Notes: generated by a model not told the origin, from the letters alone. A stretch of DNA of 64,000 bases from Rhodoferax sp. U2-2l (GCF_020594515.1 NZ_JAJCTH010000002.1:269998-333997); one strand, 5' to 3'; numbered from the stretch's first letter, positions 37,659 to 48,582 are shown. Numbers and translations are program-made.

Positions 37659-39401
37659 ATGAAAGCCTCCCAATTCTTTATTTCCACCCTCAAAGAAGCG
37701 CCTGCCGACGCCGAAGTGGTCAGCCACAAGCTAATGATGCGCGCCGGCATGATCAAAAAGCTCGGTGCCGGTATCTACACCCTGATGCCGATCGGCCTGC
37801 GTGTGGTGCACAAGGTGGAAGCGATCGTGCGTGAGGAAATGAACCGCGCCGGTGCGGTGGAGCTGTCGATGCCGGTGGTGCAGCCAGCCGAGCTCTGGCA
37901 GGAAACCGGTCGTTTCGAGAAGATGGGGCCGGAGCTGCTGCGGATTGCCGACCGCCATGGCAACGACTTTGTGGTGCAGCCGACCAGCGAGGAAGTCATC
38001 ACCGACATCGCGCGCCAGGAAATCCGCAGCTACAAACAGCTACCCAAAAACTTTTACCAGATCCAGACCAAGTTCCGCGATGAACGCCGTCCGCGCTTTG
38101 GCCTGATGCGTGGGCGCGAGTTCATCATGAAAGACGCCTACAGCTTTGACCGTGACCAAGTGTCCGCCAAGGCCAGTTACCAGGTCATGGCGCAGGCGTA
38201 CCGGCGCATTTTTGACCGTTTTGGTCTGACCTACCGCGCGGTGGCCGCTGACAGTGGCGCCATTGGCGGCGACTTGAGCGAAGAATTCCAGGTGATTGCC
38301 GCCACCGGTGAAGACGCCATCGTGTATTGCCCCAACAGCGACTACGCCGCCAACATGGAGAAAGCCGAGTCGCTGGCGCCTGCTGGCCCGCGTGCTGCCG
38401 CCACACAGGCTTTGACCAAAACCCCCACGCCGGGCAAAAGCACCTGCGCCGATGTGGCCGAATTGCTGGGTGTGCCGTTGCAGACCACCGTCAAATCGCT
38501 GGTGCTGGCCACCGACACCCTCAATGACAAGGGTGAAGTGCTCAAGACCCAGGTCTGGCTGCTGCTGCTGCGGGGTGACCACGACATGAACGAGGTCAAG
38601 GTCGGTAAATTGCCGGGCCTGTCGGCCTTCCGTTTTGCCACCGTGCCTGAGATTGAAGCGCACTTTGGCTGCAAGCCCGGTTATCTGGGGCCTTTGAGTC
38701 TGCTGCAACCGGTGAAACTGGTGGTGGACCGCGAGGTGGCGGTGATGGCCGACTGGATTTGTGGCGCCAACGAGCCCGACTTCCACATCACCGGTGTGAA
38801 CTGGGGGCGTGACCTGCCCGAACCGGACATGGTGGCTGACCTGCGCAATGTGGTGGCGGGTGACTCTTCACCCGACGGGCAAGGCCCGCTGGCGATTGAG
38901 CGAGGCATCGAGGTCGGCCATGTGTTCTACCTCGGCACCAAATACAGCCAGGCGATGAAAGCCACTTTCCTGGACCAGAACGGCAAGCCGCAGTTGATGG
39001 AAATGGGCTGTTACGGCATCGGCATCACGCGCCTGCCGGCGGCCGCCATTGAGCAAAACCATGACGAGCGCGGCATCATCTGGCCCGACGCCCTGGCGCC
39101 GTTCACGGTGGTGATCTGCCCGATCAACGCTGACCGTTCACCTGAGGTCAAGGCCGCCTCCGAGTCGCTGTACGCCGAGTTGTTGGCAGCGGGTGTGGAC
39201 GTGCTGCTCGATGACCGGGGTGAACGCCCGGGCGCCATGTTTGCCGACTGGGAACTCATTGGTGTGCCGCACCGCGTCAACATCGGTGACCGTGCGCTCA
39301 AGGAAGGCAACGTGGAGTACCAGCACCGCCGTGACGCGGCGGCTACCGCCGTGCCACTGACCGGTATCGCATCGCTTTTGCTTGCCAAACTCAAGACCTG
39401 A
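37659..39401 (+). CDS. proS: Prolyl-tRNA synthetase (bacterial type with editing domain)
   Basis: ProS charges tRNA-Pro. The 580-residue enzyme has class II motif 1 around [20 protein letters not shown], motif 2 [17 protein letters not shown] and motif 3 [11 protein letters not shown]. Between motifs 2 and 3 is a YbaK-type insertion (about residues 230-390) that hydrolyses misacylated alanyl-tRNA. The start [10 protein letters not shown] is the canonical N-terminus. Confidence 0.97.
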   Translation: MKASQFFISTLKEAPADAEVVSHKLMMRAGMIKKLGAGIYTLMPIGLRVVHKVEAIVREEMNRAGAVELSMPVVQPAELWQETGRFEKMGPELLRIADRHGNDFVVQPTSEEVITDIARQEIRSYKQLPKNFYQIQTKFRDERRPRFGLMRGREFIMKDAYSFDRDQVSAKASYQVMAQAYRRIFDRFGLTYRAVAADSGAIGGDLSEEFQVIAATGEDAIVYCPNSDYAANMEKAESLAPAGPRAAATQALTKTPTPGKSTCADVAELLGVPLQTTVKSLVLATDTLNDKGEVLKTQVWLLLLRGDHDMNEVKVGKLPGLSAFRFATVPEIEAHFGCKPGYLGPLSLLQPVKLVVDREVAVMADWICGANEPDFHITGVNWGRDLPEPDMVADLRNVVAGDSSPDGQGPLAIERGIEVGHVFYLGTKYSQAMKATFLDQNGKPQLMEMGCYGIGITRLPAAAIEQNHDERGIIWPDALAPFTVVICPINADRSPEVKAASESLYAELLAAGVDVLLDDRGERPGAMFADWELIGVPHRVNIGDRALKEGNVEYQHRRDAAATAVPLTGIASLLLAKLKT

Positions 39402-39457
39402 TTGGATACCTTGCTGGATCTTGCGCGTTGGGGGCGGGCGTTGGTAGAGTTCGGGGC

Positions 39458-40108
39458 ATGACCACAGATCACTTGAAGCTGCCTGGCAGGCGGCAGGTTT
39501 TCAAGATTGTTTTGAGTGCCTTGCCAACCTCAGCCGGGCTGGGTTCGCTCTCTTTTCAGGACAGTGCCTGGGCTGGCCGCCAGGCCGAAGAGCCACTGAT
39601 TGACTCCGTGCGCACGGCGCTGAGCTCGGCCATTGCCAACCAGGCGCCACCCGTCCCCGAGTTCCCCGATACCGAGTCTCGCCTGACGTATTTGCGCTGG
39701 CTGGGCGCGATGAGCGAACGGTTAAAGCGGAAGAAGGCCGACTTCGACACCCGCAAGGAGTTTTTGCAAAGCGTCTGGTACGAAAGCAAACGCGCCGGGC
39801 TGGACGTGTCGCTGGTGCTCGGCTTGATCCAGGTGGAAAGCAACTTCCGCAAATTTGCCGTCAGCAGCGCGGGCGCGCGCGGTTACATGCAGGTGATGCC
39901 GTTCTGGACCCGCGTGCTGGGTGACGGCGACGCCTCCAAGCTGTTTCACATGCAGACCAACCTGCGTTTTGGCTGCGCGATTTTGCGCCACTATCTGGAG
40001 CGCGAAAACGGCAACCTTTTTTTGGCGCTGGGCCGCTACAACGGCTCGCGGGGCAAGGCGCCTTACCCCAACGCGGTTTTGGGAGCGCGGCGCCTCTGGG
40101 AAGCCTGA
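39458..40108 (+). CDS. Lytic murein transglycosylase (SLT domain)
   Basis: A 216-residue protein with an N-terminal export signal that includes GRRQVFKIVLS, a possible twin-arginine motif, ending near DSAWA. The SLT domain has the catalytic glutamate E127 in LIQVESNFRKFAVS, then GARGYMQVMPFW and LALGRYNGSRG. It cleaves peptidoglycan to anhydromuropeptides. Short SLT genes after proS are conserved in Burkholderiales. Confidence 0.9.
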   Translation: MTTDHLKLPGRRQVFKIVLSALPTSAGLGSLSFQDSAWAGRQAEEPLIDSVRTALSSAIANQAPPVPEFPDTESRLTYLRWLGAMSERLKRKKADFDTRKEFLQSVWYESKRAGLDVSLVLGLIQVESNFRKFAVSSAGARGYMQVMPFWTRVLGDGDASKLFHMQTNLRFGCAILRHYLERENGNLFLALGRYNGSRGKAPYPNAVLGARRLWEA

Positions 40109-40121
40109 AGGCCGCTTTGAC

Positions 40122-40445
40122 TCAGGCCTGGGTGCCGAGCATGCTCTGCAATTCACCGCTCTCGTACATCTCCATCATGATGTCGGAGCCGCCGATGAAT
40201 TCACCTTTGACGTAGAGTTGCGGAATGGTCGGCCAGTTGCTGTAGTCCTTGATGCCGTTGCGAATCTCGGCGTCTTCCAGCACATTGACGGTGGTGATGG
40301 CCTTGGGGTCGACACCGCAGGCCTTGAGAACCTGGATCGCCCGGCCCGAAAAACCGCATTGTGGAAAGCTGGCAGTGCCTTTCATGAACAGCAGAATGTC
40401 GTTGTGTTTGACCAGATCGTCGATGCGTTGTTGGGTGTCGCTCAT
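40122..40445 (-). CDS. grxD: Monothiol glutaredoxin Grx4
   Basis: A 107-residue glutaredoxin with the CGFS active site (C30), which binds a glutathione-ligated 2Fe-2S cluster and passes it to apoproteins. ILLFMKGTASFPQ and WPTIPQLYVKGEFIGGSDIMMEM are the family signatures. The start MSDTQQRID was chosen over an upstream in-frame ATG. It is the last gene of the hemA-prfA-prmC-slyX-grxD series. Confidence 0.96.
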   Translation of the reverse strand: MSDTQQRIDDLVKHNDILLFMKGTASFPQCGFSGRAIQVLKACGVDPKAITTVNVLEDAEIRNGIKDYSNWPTIPQLYVKGEFIGGSDIMMEMYESGELQSMLGTQA

Positions 40446-40553
40446 GGGGTGTCCTGAAAAGAGAGTGGGCACGATTATTTCATTTTCAAACGCGTGCGGT
40501 GGCCAGATAACCCTGACGCTGAAGGGGTTGCCGCTGCTGGAGTGACTCGGGTG

Positions 40554-40772
40554 TCAGTAATGGGGTGGCAGTTCGTCGCGCAAGCTGCGTGGTGCGGTGG
40601 CACCTTCTGCAGGCGCTTGCTGGCGCAGCCATTGCAACTCTTGCGTGAGGCGGTCGATCTGGTCTTGCTGGCGGATGATGATCTGGTCCAGCCGGTCCAG
40701 CAGGTCTTCGGAAAAGCAGGCCTTGATTTCCAGGTTGGTCAGGCGCTCTTCAAGCGTGGTGGTGGATGTCAT
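40554..40772 (-). CDS. slyX: SlyX family protein
   Basis: A 72-residue coiled-coil protein with the heptad pattern of SlyX: LEERLTNLEIKACFSEDLLDRLDQIIIRQQDQIDRL in two halves, and the C-terminal DELPPHY that is nearly invariant in the family. Cellular role unclear. Its start overlaps the end of prmC by 4 nt. Confidence 0.92.
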   Translation of the reverse strand: MTSTTTLEERLTNLEIKACFSEDLLDRLDQIIIRQQDQIDRLTQELQWLRQQAPAEGATAPRSLRDELPPHY

Positions 40773-41722
40773 GTGTAGGTTTTGTTTTCAAGTGAAGGTG
40801 TGGCGGGTTGCTGGCCACCGGTGCAGCGCTCGATGCCCGCCAAATCGCGATGAGATTGCACGGCGACAAAACCATGGTCAACCAACAGCTGGCGCACCGC
40901 CGTCGCCTGGTCAAACCCATGCTCCAACAGCAGCCAGCCGCCCGCAAGCAGGTGCGCGGGCGCCTGGGTGATGATCTGGCGCAGATCGTCCAGGCCGTCG
41001 GCGCCGCTGGTCAGCGCCTGGGTTGGCTCATGGCGTAAGGCGGGCAAGTGGGCATCACCCTCGGCAATGTAGGGCGGGTTGGCGACGATGCAGTCAAAGC
41101 GCGGCGTACCGCTTGGCAGCGCGGCCAGCCAGGCCCCCTGCGCAAAGTGCACGGCGAGACCTAGCCGCTGCGCATTGCCCTGTGCCGTGGCGAGTGCGGC
41201 CGCACTCAGGTCGGTTGCCCACACCGCCAGCGCCGGGTGCGTGGCTTTGAGTGCCAGCGCAATCGCGCCACTGCCAGTGCCCAGGTCCAACACATTCAGC
41301 CGGGGGGGCCGGCTGGCTGACACGGGCAGGCCGGGGCTGGCCGTCATGCGGGTGTCTGCATCCTGTTGACTCGGCTCAGGGCGGGACAACACCTCCAGCG
41401 CCCAGTCCACCAGTGTTTCGGTGTCGGGGCGGGGTACCAGCACATCGGGGTTGACGTGCAGGTTCAGGCCGTAAAACGCCTTGCGGCCGGTCAGGTAAGC
41501 CAGCGGCTCGCCTGCCAGACGGCGCCGGGTCAGGGTTTGCAGGGGTTCAACACAGGCTGCGGGCAACCGGTCGGTGTCGTGCGCCAGCAGCCAGCCGCGC
41601 TGGGTGTCGGGCTGGCTCAGCGCATGCAGCAGCAGCAACTGGGCGTCCAGCCGGTCCAGGCCAAGCTGCTGCAGCTGGGCCAGCGTTTGGGCGAGCGTGA
41701 GGGTGTCAGGTGTTGGTGCCAT
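40769..41722 (-). CDS. prmC: Peptide chain release factor N5-glutamine methyltransferase PrmC
   Basis: PrmC methylates the glutamine of the GGQ loop in RF1 and RF2. The 317-residue protein has SAM motif I DLGTGSG (146-152) and the catalytic NPPY (215-218). EPLAYLTGRKAFYGL and VLVPRPDTE are PrmC-specific. A start seven codons upstream (41743) is also possible; neither has a strong ribosome site. A short GC hairpin (41784-41801) lies between it and prfA. Confidence 0.95.
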   Translation of the reverse strand: MAPTPDTLTLAQTLAQLQQLGLDRLDAQLLLLHALSQPDTQRGWLLAHDTDRLPAACVEPLQTLTRRRLAGEPLAYLTGRKAFYGLNLHVNPDVLVPRPDTETLVDWALEVLSRPEPSQQDADTRMTASPGLPVSASRPPRLNVLDLGTGSGAIALALKATHPALAVWATDLSAAALATAQGNAQRLGLAVHFAQGAWLAALPSGTPRFDCIVANPPYIAEGDAHLPALRHEPTQALTSGADGLDDLRQIITQAPAHLLAGGWLLLEHGFDQATAVRQLLVDHGFVAVQSHRDLAGIERCTGGQQPATPSLENKTYT

Positions 41723-41851
41723 TCTTGCGCTTTGAAATGTCATGGCTCAAACGCTGCGCGACAACATGAAACAGGTCTCTCATGGCGGGCCACAACCCGC
41801 CAGCCGCGGTCCGGGAGCATACCTGGAGGAGACGGGTCATGCATGGTCACG

Positions 41852-42946
41852 TCAGGTGTTGAGTTCCAGCGCCGCCAGCTGCTGGGCGGCTTCATGCGCT
41901 TGCAGGGCGTGCACCACATCGTCCAGGTCGCCTTCCATGATGCTCAGCAGTTTGTACAGCGTGAGGTTGATGCGGTGGTCGGTCAGGCGGCCTTGGGGAA
42001 AGTTGTAGGTGCGGATGCGGTCGCTGCGGTCGCCGCTGCCGACCAGGCTTTTACGCTCGGCAGATTCTTTGGCAGCGCGCTCGCTACGGTCTTTTTCCTG
42101 GATACGCGCCGTCAGCACCTTCAGCGCTTGGGCCTTGTTGCTGTGCTGGCTGCGACCGTCCTGGCATTCGGCGACGATGCCGGTGGGCAGGTGGGTGATG
42201 CGCACCGCCGAGTCGGTCTTGTTGATGTGCTGGCCACCGGCACCACTGGCGCGGTAGGTGTCGATGCGCAGGTCGCTCGGGTTGATTTTGATCGCTTCGG
42301 CTTCGTCGGGTTCGGCCATCACCGCCACGGTGGCGGCGCTGGTGTGGATGCGGCCCTGGGTTTCGGTCACCGGCACCCGTTGCACGCGGTGGCCGCCGGA
42401 CTCGAACTTGAGGGCGCCGTAGACATTGTCGCCTTCGATGCGCAACACCAGTTCTTTGTAGCCGCCGAGTTCGCTGGCGGACTCACTCATCACCTCGTGT
42501 TTCCAGCCTTTGCGGTCGCAATAACGCAGGTACATCCGTGCCAGGTCAGCGGCAAACAGGGCGGACTCGTCGCCTCCCGTGCCAGCGCGGATTTCCACAA
42601 ACGCCGGGCGCGCGTCGTCGGGGTCCTTGGGCAGCAACATGCGTTGCAACTCGGCTTCCAGCTGGAGCAATTCGGCGTTGGCCGCATCGACTTCTTCCTG
42701 CGCCATAGCCAGCATCTCAGCATCGTCGGCAGCGTCTTTGAGCATCTCCTGCGCGCCGGCCAGGTCGGCCTCGCGCTGCTGGTAACGCAGCCAGCGGCTG
42801 GCCACGGCGGCCACATCGGTGTGTTCACGCGAGAGCACCAAAAACTGGGCCATGTCGCTCATGATGTCCTGGCGTGACAGCAGAAATTCAAGTTCGCCCA
42901 GGCGGTCGGCGTAGCGGGCAAGTTGTTGGCGCAGAAACGGTTTCAT
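41852..42946 (-). CDS. prfA: Peptide chain release factor 1
   Basis: RF1 recognises UAA and UAG. The 364-residue protein carries the PVT tripeptide anticodon at 192-194 and the catalytic GGQ at 237-239 in [13 protein letters not shown]. The [13 protein letters not shown] segment is also typical. The start at [12 protein letters not shown] matches the family; an upstream ATG adds 12 unconserved residues. It follows hemA by 166 nt with no visible feature in between. Confidence 0.97.
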   Translation of the reverse strand: MKPFLRQQLARYADRLGELEFLLSRQDIMSDMAQFLVLSREHTDVAAVASRWLRYQQREADLAGAQEMLKDAADDAEMLAMAQEEVDAANAELLQLEAELQRMLLPKDPDDARPAFVEIRAGTGGDESALFAADLARMYLRYCDRKGWKHEVMSESASELGGYKELVLRIEGDNVYGALKFESGGHRVQRVPVTETQGRIHTSAATVAVMAEPDEAEAIKINPSDLRIDTYRASGAGGQHINKTDSAVRITHLPTGIVAECQDGRSQHSNKAQALKVLTARIQEKDRSERAAKESAERKSLVGSGDRSDRIRTYNFPQGRLTDHRINLTLYKLLSIMEGDLDDVVHALQAHEAAQQLAALELNT

Positions 42947-43112
42947 GGGTTCGGTCCAGGGTCCGCATGGGGCGTCTGCCAAGCCGACCTGGGTACGGCA
43001 TCCATGCGCTTGGGTTGGGGGTGGCGGATCAGAGCCGCCAAGGCTGCATCATCTCTGCAGCCCGGGTGTCGCGCAAGGTTTGGCGACATTCGGGCTGCTG
43101 TGGTCAGGGCAG

Positions 43113-44372
43113 CTAACGCTCTTTGCGCAGGAAAAAGTGGTGCACCGCGGCGCTGGCGCGGTCACGCGCCGCCGGGTCACCGGCGCGCAATTCCGCCATG
43201 GCGCCGTGCAGCATTTTTTGCGTGATGCCTTTGGACAGGGCCTCCAGCACGGTGTCGATGTCCTCGCCCTTGAGCAGCAGCTTGCGCGCCCGGGCGATTT
43301 CAATGTTGCGCCACTCATCGGTTTGGGCATTGAGCGCCTGGATCAGCGGGACCGTGCTGCGTTGTGCCACCCAGTGCAAAAAGTTCTGTACCCCGGCATC
43401 CACAATGGCTTCAGCCTGTGCCACCGCAGCCTGCCGGCTGGCCTGGGCGGTTTGCACCACACCGGCCAGATCATCCACGGTGTACAGGTAAACGTCCTCG
43501 AGCTCTTTGACTTCGATCTCGATGTCGCGCGGCACGGCCAGATCGACCATGAACATGGGTCGCCGGCGGCGTTTCTTGAGGGCGCGTTCGACCGAGCCCA
43601 AGCCGATCAGCGGCAAGGTGCTGGCGGTGCAGCTCACCACCGCGTCAAATTCGTGCAAGCGGTCCGGCATGTCGGACAGGCACATCACCTCGGCACCAAA
43701 TTTACGGGCCAGCTCCTCCCCACGCGCCAGCGTCCGGTTGGCGATGACGATGCTCTTGGGGTTCTTGGCCGCAAAGTGGGTGGCGCACAGGTCAATCATT
43801 TCACCCGCGCCGACAAACAACACCTTGACTTCGTTCAGGTTTTCAAACAGCTGACCGGCCAGGCGCACCGCGGCGGCGGCCATGCTGATGGAGTGCGCGC
43901 CAATCTCGGTGGAAGTGCGCACCTCTTTGGCCACCGCAAACGAGCGCTGAAACAGTTGACTGAGTGTGGTGCCCAGCGAACCCGCTGCCTCGGCCGCACG
44001 CACGGCGTCCTTGATCTGGCCCAGAATCTGCGGTTCGCCCAGCACCATCGAGTCGAGCCCGCTGGCAACCCGGAACGCATGACGCGCCGCCATGCCATCG
44101 GTCAGGGCGTAAGAGTGGGCGCGCAGCACCTCGGGGGAGACGCCGCCACTGTGGGCCAGCCAGTCCAGGGTGTGCTGCAGTTGGGGTTGTTCGCACGCGC
44201 AATAAATCTCGGTGCGGTTGCAGGTGGAGATCAGCGCCGCCTCGGGCTGGCGCGATAAAGCGCCGCGCAGGGCATGCAAGGTGGGCGCGACCTGATCGAT
44301 CGCGAACGCAAACCGACCGCGCAGATCGAGCGGTGCGGTCGTGTGATTGATGCCTAAAGCCCAGACTGCCAT
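43113..44372 (-). CDS. hemA: Glutamyl-tRNA reductase
   Basis: HemA reduces glutamyl-tRNA to glutamate semialdehyde, the committed step of heme synthesis. The 419-residue protein has the nucleophile C51 in STCNRTEIY, and [14 protein letters not shown] and [12 protein letters not shown] for NADPH binding. A sigma-70-like promoter with its -10 only 6 nt from the ATG suggests a leaderless message. hemC, hemD, hemX and hemY are 14 kb away in the same window. Confidence 0.97.
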   Translation of the reverse strand: MAVWALGINHTTAPLDLRGRFAFAIDQVAPTLHALRGALSRQPEAALISTCNRTEIYCACEQPQLQHTLDWLAHSGGVSPEVLRAHSYALTDGMAARHAFRVASGLDSMVLGEPQILGQIKDAVRAAEAAGSLGTTLSQLFQRSFAVAKEVRTSTEIGAHSISMAAAAVRLAGQLFENLNEVKVLFVGAGEMIDLCATHFAAKNPKSIVIANRTLARGEELARKFGAEVMCLSDMPDRLHEFDAVVSCTASTLPLIGLGSVERALKKRRRRPMFMVDLAVPRDIEIEVKELEDVYLYTVDDLAGVVQTAQASRQAAVAQAEAIVDAGVQNFLHWVAQRSTVPLIQALNAQTDEWRNIEIARARKLLLKGEDIDTVLEALSKGITQKMLHGAMAELRAGDPAARDRASAAVHHFFLRKER

Positions 44373-44378
44373 CGTGGA

Positions 44379-44407
44379 ATTATAAAATCATCTGCATGCG
44401 TTTTAAA
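44379..44407 (-). promoter_or_regulatory. Sigma-70 promoter of hemA, possibly giving a leaderless mRNA
   Basis: On the minus strand TTTAAA (44407-44402), a 17-nt spacer and TATAAT (44384-44379) form a good sigma-70 promoter. The hemA ATG begins at 44372, seven bases past the -10, where transcription normally starts. No Shine-Dalgarno sequence fits between. Confidence 0.65.
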
Positions 44408-44442
44408 CAGTGTCAACTTTTCTTGACGAATTGTGTTCGTTA

Positions 44443-44712
44443 ATGGGCTTTTTCGCCACCATCCATCACGCCATCAACTTCCTGGCCCCCGCGATCTGGC
44501 TGGCCGTGTGCTTGCCGGTGCTGGCCAGATTGGTTTTGAGGCGTAAGGCCTCAGCCCCGGCTTGGAGGCGGCAGATCGTTCTGAATATCGTCGTTGGAAG
44601 CCTTGTCCTTGTCTTGGGGCTGGCGGTGTTTGGGCGCGACGGGAAAATGCTCACTTACCTCGCCCTGGTGCTCGGTGTGGCCAGCAGCCAGTGGTATGTG
44701 TCACGCCGGTGA
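44443..44712 (+). CDS. Small uncharacterised membrane protein
   Basis: An 89-residue protein with three predicted membrane helices (about 9-30, 42-62 and 66-82) and the phrase HHAINFLAPAIWLA. I do not recognise a named family, although short proteins like this occur beside hemA in Burkholderiales. A GTG at 44410 would add 11 residues. Its last 12 nt overlap the convergent ugpQ gene. Confidence 0.6.
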   Translation: MGFFATIHHAINFLAPAIWLAVCLPVLARLVLRRKASAPAWRRQIVLNIVVGSLVLVLGLAVFGRDGKMLTYLALVLGVASSQWYVSRR

Positions 44713-45477
44713 GAACACATCCACCCGGTCGGTGATGAGGCCGTCGGTGTCCAGGTCCAGCAGTCGCTGGGCGCTGATGGCGTCGTTGACGGTGTAGCTC
44801 AGCGTGCGCAGCCCGGCTGCTTTGGCCTGCGCCACCGTCACCCCGTCCCACAGGCTGTAGTCGCAGACAACGGCCACGCAACCCAGGCGCAGCGCCGTTT
44901 CGAGCCAGCCGTCCCACAGGTTTTCCAGCAGCAGGCCGCGCGGCAGTTCAGGCTGGGCCTGCAGCGCGCCTTCCAGCGCAGGCACTTCAAAAGAGGTCAG
45001 CAACGGTGGCACCTTTGCGCCGTGCCATAGCCGTGCCGCATGTTGCGCCACCACTTGCCCGGTGTGGTAGTCGGTGCCGGGGGTGGGTTTGATCTCGATG
45101 TTCAGGTGAAACCCGTTGTGCCGGCAGTAGCGGGCTACTGATTCAAAGGTGGGCACCGGCTCACCAGCGAAGGTACGCGAATGCCAACTGCCGGCATCCA
45201 GCAGCGACAACGTCCCCCAGGGGTGCTCACCGCCCACGGCGCTCAGGCCTGCGCCCAGCGCCTGTTCGGCATTGGTGGTGCGGGTCAGCGTGTCGTCATG
45301 CAGCAAAAAGGGCACGCCGTCAGCGCTGAGTTTCACGTCGCATTCAAACATGCGGTAGCCGTGGGCAGCACCCAGGCGAAACGCTGCCAGGGTGTTCTCG
45401 GGTGCGAGCTTGCCGGCCCCACGGTGCGCAATCCAGCGTGGGTAGGGCCATGACAGGTCATGCGGGGTGTTTTTCAT
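44701..45477 (-). CDS. ugpQ: Glycerophosphodiester phosphodiesterase
   Basis: UgpQ hydrolyses glycerophosphodiesters entering through the Ugp transporter to glycerol-3-phosphate and an alcohol. The 258-residue protein has the catalytic [16 protein letters not shown], metal ligands in [18 protein letters not shown], and NIEIKPTPG. The ATG overlaps the stop of ugpC by 4 nt, confirming membership of the ugp operon. Confidence 0.95.
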   Translation of the reverse strand: MKNTPHDLSWPYPRWIAHRGAGKLAPENTLAAFRLGAAHGYRMFECDVKLSADGVPFLLHDDTLTRTTNAEQALGAGLSAVGGEHPWGTLSLLDAGSWHSRTFAGEPVPTFESVARYCRHNGFHLNIEIKPTPGTDYHTGQVVAQHAARLWHGAKVPPLLTSFEVPALEGALQAQPELPRGLLLENLWDGWLETALRLGCVAVVCDYSLWDGVTVAQAKAAGLRTLSYTVNDAISAQRLLDLDTDGLITDRVDVFSPA

Positions 45478-46502
45478 AGCCGGATCTCCTTGCGTTTGCC
45501 GCTGCTGGCGTCAAAGTGGTGAATCTTGCCCGGCCGCGGCGTCACAAACAGGGTTTGGCCCAGGCGGGGGGCGGCGTGGGCCTCTTCGGTGCGGATGATC
45601 ACCAGTTCTTCCGCGCTGCCATGCAACCAGCGGCCATAGGTCAGGCGCTCGGCACCCAGCATTTCCACCGCTTCGACACGCAAACCCCAGCCTTGCGGGG
45701 TGATGTCCAGATGCTCGGGGCGCACGCCGACGATGGTGCCCGGCGGTGCATCGGGCGCGTCTTTGAGCAAATTCATCGGTGGCGAGCCCATGAAACCCGC
45801 CACAAACGTGCTGGCCGGGCGGTTGTAGACCTCTTCGGGCGTGCCAAATTGCTCCATCACCCCGGCGTTCATCACCATCATGCGTTGCGCCAGCGTCATG
45901 GCCTCGACCTGGTCATGGGTGACAAACAGGCTGGTGATGCCCAGTTCACGGTGTAATTTCTGAATCTCCAGGCGGGTTTGGGCGCGCAGCTTGGCGTCCA
46001 GGTTGCTCAAGGGCTCGTCAAACAAAAAAACCTGTGGCTGGCGCACGATGGCGCGCCCCATGGCCACACGCTGGCGCTGCCCGCCCGACAACTCGCGTGG
46101 CTTGCGGTTCAGAAATGGGCCGATTTCGAGGATTTTGGCGGCCTTGTCGACACGCGCCTTGATCTCGTCCTTGGGCACCTTGGCGATCTTCAGGCCGTAG
46201 GCCATGTTGTCGAACACACTCATGTGCGGGTAGAGCGCGTAGTTCTGAAACACCATGGCGATGTCGCGCTCGGACGGCTCCAGGTTATTCACCACGCGGT
46301 TACCAATAGAAATATCGCCGCCGCTGATCTCTTCCAGACCCGCCACCATGCGCAAGAGTGTGGATTTGCCGCAGCCCGACGGCCCGACGATGACGACAAA
46401 CTCGCCATCCATAACTTCAGCGTTCACGCCGTGGATGACCTGGTTGGCGGCTTTGCCCACGCCGTAGCGTTTGATGACGTTTTTGAGTGTGATGGAGGCC
46501 AT
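45474..46502 (-). CDS. ugpC: sn-Glycerol-3-phosphate ABC transporter ATP-binding protein
   Basis: The 342-residue ATPase of the Ugp importer. Walker A is [10 protein letters not shown], the signature is [14 protein letters not shown], Walker B is [12 protein letters not shown], and the H-loop is [12 protein letters not shown]-terminal TOBE/regulatory domain follows, as in MalK-type ATPases ([10 protein letters not shown]). The start [14 protein letters not shown] is canonical. It lies after a 153-nt spacer containing a large stem-loop. Confidence 0.95.
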   Translation of the reverse strand: MASITLKNVIKRYGVGKAANQVIHGVNAEVMDGEFVVIVGPSGCGKSTLLRMVAGLEEISGGDISIGNRVVNNLEPSERDIAMVFQNYALYPHMSVFDNMAYGLKIAKVPKDEIKARVDKAAKILEIGPFLNRKPRELSGGQRQRVAMGRAIVRQPQVFLFDEPLSNLDAKLRAQTRLEIQKLHRELGITSLFVTHDQVEAMTLAQRMMVMNAGVMEQFGTPEEVYNRPASTFVAGFMGSPPMNLLKDAPDAPPGTIVGVRPEHLDITPQGWGLRVEAVEMLGAERLTYGRWLHGSAEELVIIRTEEAHAAPRLGQTLFVTPRPGKIHHFDASSGKRKEIRL

Positions 46503-46550
46503 GAAACTGAATAAAACGTGAGCTGGCTGCTCAGTAAAAAAGAGTGTTGA

Positions 46551-46629
46551 GCCGGGAGTGGCCACAGGCTGGCGCGCGATTTTTGCGCATTTGGCAGCAT
46601 GAGCGCGCCGGACTGTGGCCGCTCCCGGC
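46551..46629. repeat. Large stem-loop in the ugpE-ugpC spacer
   Basis: A 17-bp outer stem with one G-T type mismatch (46551-46567 with 46613-46629), a 3/3 internal bulge and a 7-bp GC inner stem (46571-46577 with 46603-46609) enclose a 25-nt loop. It fills half of the spacer between ugpE and ugpC and would be transcribed with the operon. Confidence 0.85.
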
Positions 46630-46655
46630 GATGCTGGCACTGATGAGGGCGGGCT

Positions 46656-47507
46656 TCACTTTTCAGTGTCCACGAGGCCTTTGACAAACCATTTCTGCAT
46701 CAGCATCACCACCAGCGCGGGCGGCAGCATGGCCAGAATGGCGGTCGCCATGACGATGTTCCACTGCATTTCAGAGTCTCCACCGGAGATCATGCGTTTG
46801 ATGCCGATCACCACCGGGTACATGTCTTCGCTGGTGGTCACAAGCAGCGGCCACAGGTATTGGTTCCAGCCATAGATGAACTGGATGACAAACAGCGCCG
46901 CAATCGAGGTTTTGGACAGCGGCACCAGCACGTCCCAAAAAAAGCGCATCGGCCCGGCGCCGTCGATGCGCGCTGCTTCCACCAGTTCCTCGGGGACGGT
47001 CAGAAAGAACTGCCGGAACAAAAACGTGGCCGTGGCCGAGGCAATCAGCGGAATCGTCAACCCGGCATAACTGTTGAGCATGCCCAAGTCGGACACCACT
47101 TTGTAGGTTGGGCCGATGCGCACCTCCACCGGCAGCATCAAGGTGATGAAAATCGCCCAGAAGAAAAACATGCGAAACGGAAAGCGGAAATACACAATGG
47201 CAAACGCCGACAGCAGCGAGATGGCGATTTTGCCGACGGAGATGATCAGCGCCGAAATCAGGCTGACCGTCATCATCCGCGCCACCGGCGCCTTTGAGCC
47301 TGAACCGCCACCCGTGCCTTGCAACGCGGTGGTGTAGTTGTCGATCAGGTGCTCGCCGGGCAACAGCGGCATGGGCGTTTGCACAATCGCCTGCGACGTC
47401 TGGGTGGATGCCACAAACGTCAAATACAGTGGAAACGCCACCACCAACACACCCAGCACTAGCACGGCGTGCGACAGAAAGCTCAAGAACGGGCGGCGTT
47501 CAACCAT
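46656..47507 (-). CDS. ugpE: sn-Glycerol-3-phosphate ABC transporter permease UgpE
   Basis: A 283-residue permease with six membrane helices. The EAA loop that contacts the ATPase is [24 protein letters not shown]. The final segment, [14 protein letters not shown], matches the UgpE C-terminus closely. It pairs with UgpA to form the channel. A 193-nt spacer separates it from ugpA. Confidence 0.95.
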   Translation of the reverse strand: MVERRPFLSFLSHAVLVLGVLVVAFPLYLTFVASTQTSQAIVQTPMPLLPGEHLIDNYTTALQGTGGGSGSKAPVARMMTVSLISALIISVGKIAISLLSAFAIVYFRFPFRMFFFWAIFITLMLPVEVRIGPTYKVVSDLGMLNSYAGLTIPLIASATATFLFRQFFLTVPEELVEAARIDGAGPMRFFWDVLVPLSKTSIAALFVIQFIYGWNQYLWPLLVTTSEDMYPVVIGIKRMISGGDSEMQWNIVMATAILAMLPPALVVMLMQKWFVKGLVDTEK

Positions 47508-47638
47508 TTATGCAATGACCTTGAAGTGAAGGAACCGCGCGTGATGTCCGGGCAACCAGCTTTGACCCGCAGCGCGCGTTAGGCATCCGACTCCGCGAAT
47601 GTCCCCCGGCTTGATTTGGCAAAACCCCAAGTCCACGC

Positions 47639-47658
47639 TGCGTCAGACACCCGACGCA
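47639..47658. repeat. Hairpin in the ugpA-ugpE spacer
   Basis: tgcgtc (47639-47644) pairs with gacgca (47653-47658) around an 8-nt loop. The 193-nt spacer 47508-47700 otherwise holds no gene; its ends carry an imperfect inverted match (atgaccttgaa near 47515 and ttcaagttggtcat near 47685). Confidence 0.4.
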
Positions 47659-47700
47659 CGCCGCTAGCTGTTGTTGGGTCGATTTCAAGTTGGTCATGAG

Positions 47701-48582
47701 TTAGTAATTCACCTTTTTCTCGACAAATCGAAACTGCACTACCGTGAGCGCCACCACGATCACCATCAGCACCACCGATTGCGCCGCCGAGCCGCCCAGG
47801 TCCATCGCCTTGAAACCGTCAAAGTACACCTTGTAGACCAGGATCGCGGTCTCTTTGCCCGGGCCGCCTTGTGTGGCGGCGTCGATGATGGCAAAGGTGT
47901 CAAAAAACGCGTAGACGATGTTGATCACCAGCAGGAAAAAGGTGGTGGGAGACAACAGCGGAAAAACAATCGTCCAGAAACGCCGCCACGGTCGGGCGCC
48001 ATCGATGGCCGCCGCCTCAATCAGCGATTTGGGAATGCTCTGCAAGCCCGCCAGAAAAAACAGGAAGTTGTAAGAGATCTGCTTCCACACCGCCGCCATC
48101 ACCACCAGCGCCATGGCGTGCTGGCTGTTGAGCAGGTGGTTCCAGTCCACCCCCAGCACCCGCAGCCAGTACGACACCACCCCCACGCTGGGCGCAAACA
48201 TGAACAGCCACAACACCCCGGCCACCGCAGGCGCGACGGCGTAAGGCCAGATCAACAGGGTTTTGTAGGCCAGGGCCCCCTTGACAATGCGGTCGGCAAA
48301 CACCGCCAGCAGCAAAGAGATGCTGATGCCTAGCACCGCCACCAGGCTGGAAAAGATCGCAGTGGTGTAGAACGAGGCCAGGTAGGTGTCGTCGTTCCAC
48401 AAGTTGCGGAAATTTTCCAGCCCGACAAACTCGACCGAGGTGCCAAAGGCGTCCGACTGCTGCACCGACTGCAGCAGTGCCTGCGCGGCTGGCCAGAAAA
48501 AAAACAGCGTGATCACCGTCACCTGGGGTGCAATCAGCACCCAGGGCAGCCAGCGTGAGCGAAAAAAGACACGCTTTTCCAT
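47701..48582 (-). CDS. ugpA: sn-Glycerol-3-phosphate ABC transporter permease UgpA
   Basis: A 293-residue permease with six helices starting [20 protein letters not shown], the typical UgpA N-terminus. The EAA loop is [24 protein letters not shown], and [19 protein letters not shown] follows. An upstream in-frame ATG would add 25 unconserved residues. It lies between ugpB and ugpE. Confidence 0.95.
   Translation of the reverse strand: MEKRVFFRSRWLPWVLIAPQVTVITLFFFWPAAQALLQSVQQSDAFGTSVEFVGLENFRNLWNDDTYLASFYTTAIFSSLVAVLGISISLLLAVFADRIVKGALAYKTLLIWPYAVAPAVAGVLWLFMFAPSVGVVSYWLRVLGVDWNHLLNSQHAMALVVMAAVWKQISYNFLFFLAGLQSIPKSLIEAAAIDGARPWRRFWTIVFPLLSPTTFFLLVINIVYAFFDTFAIIDAATQGGPGKETAILVYKVYFDGFKAMDLGGSAAQSVVLMVIVVALTVVQFRFVEKKVNY

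Noticed and set aside
41784..41801. A 6-bp GC hairpin between prfA and prmC
   Set aside because: It is short, lacks a T-run and lies within an apparent operon, so no function is claimed.
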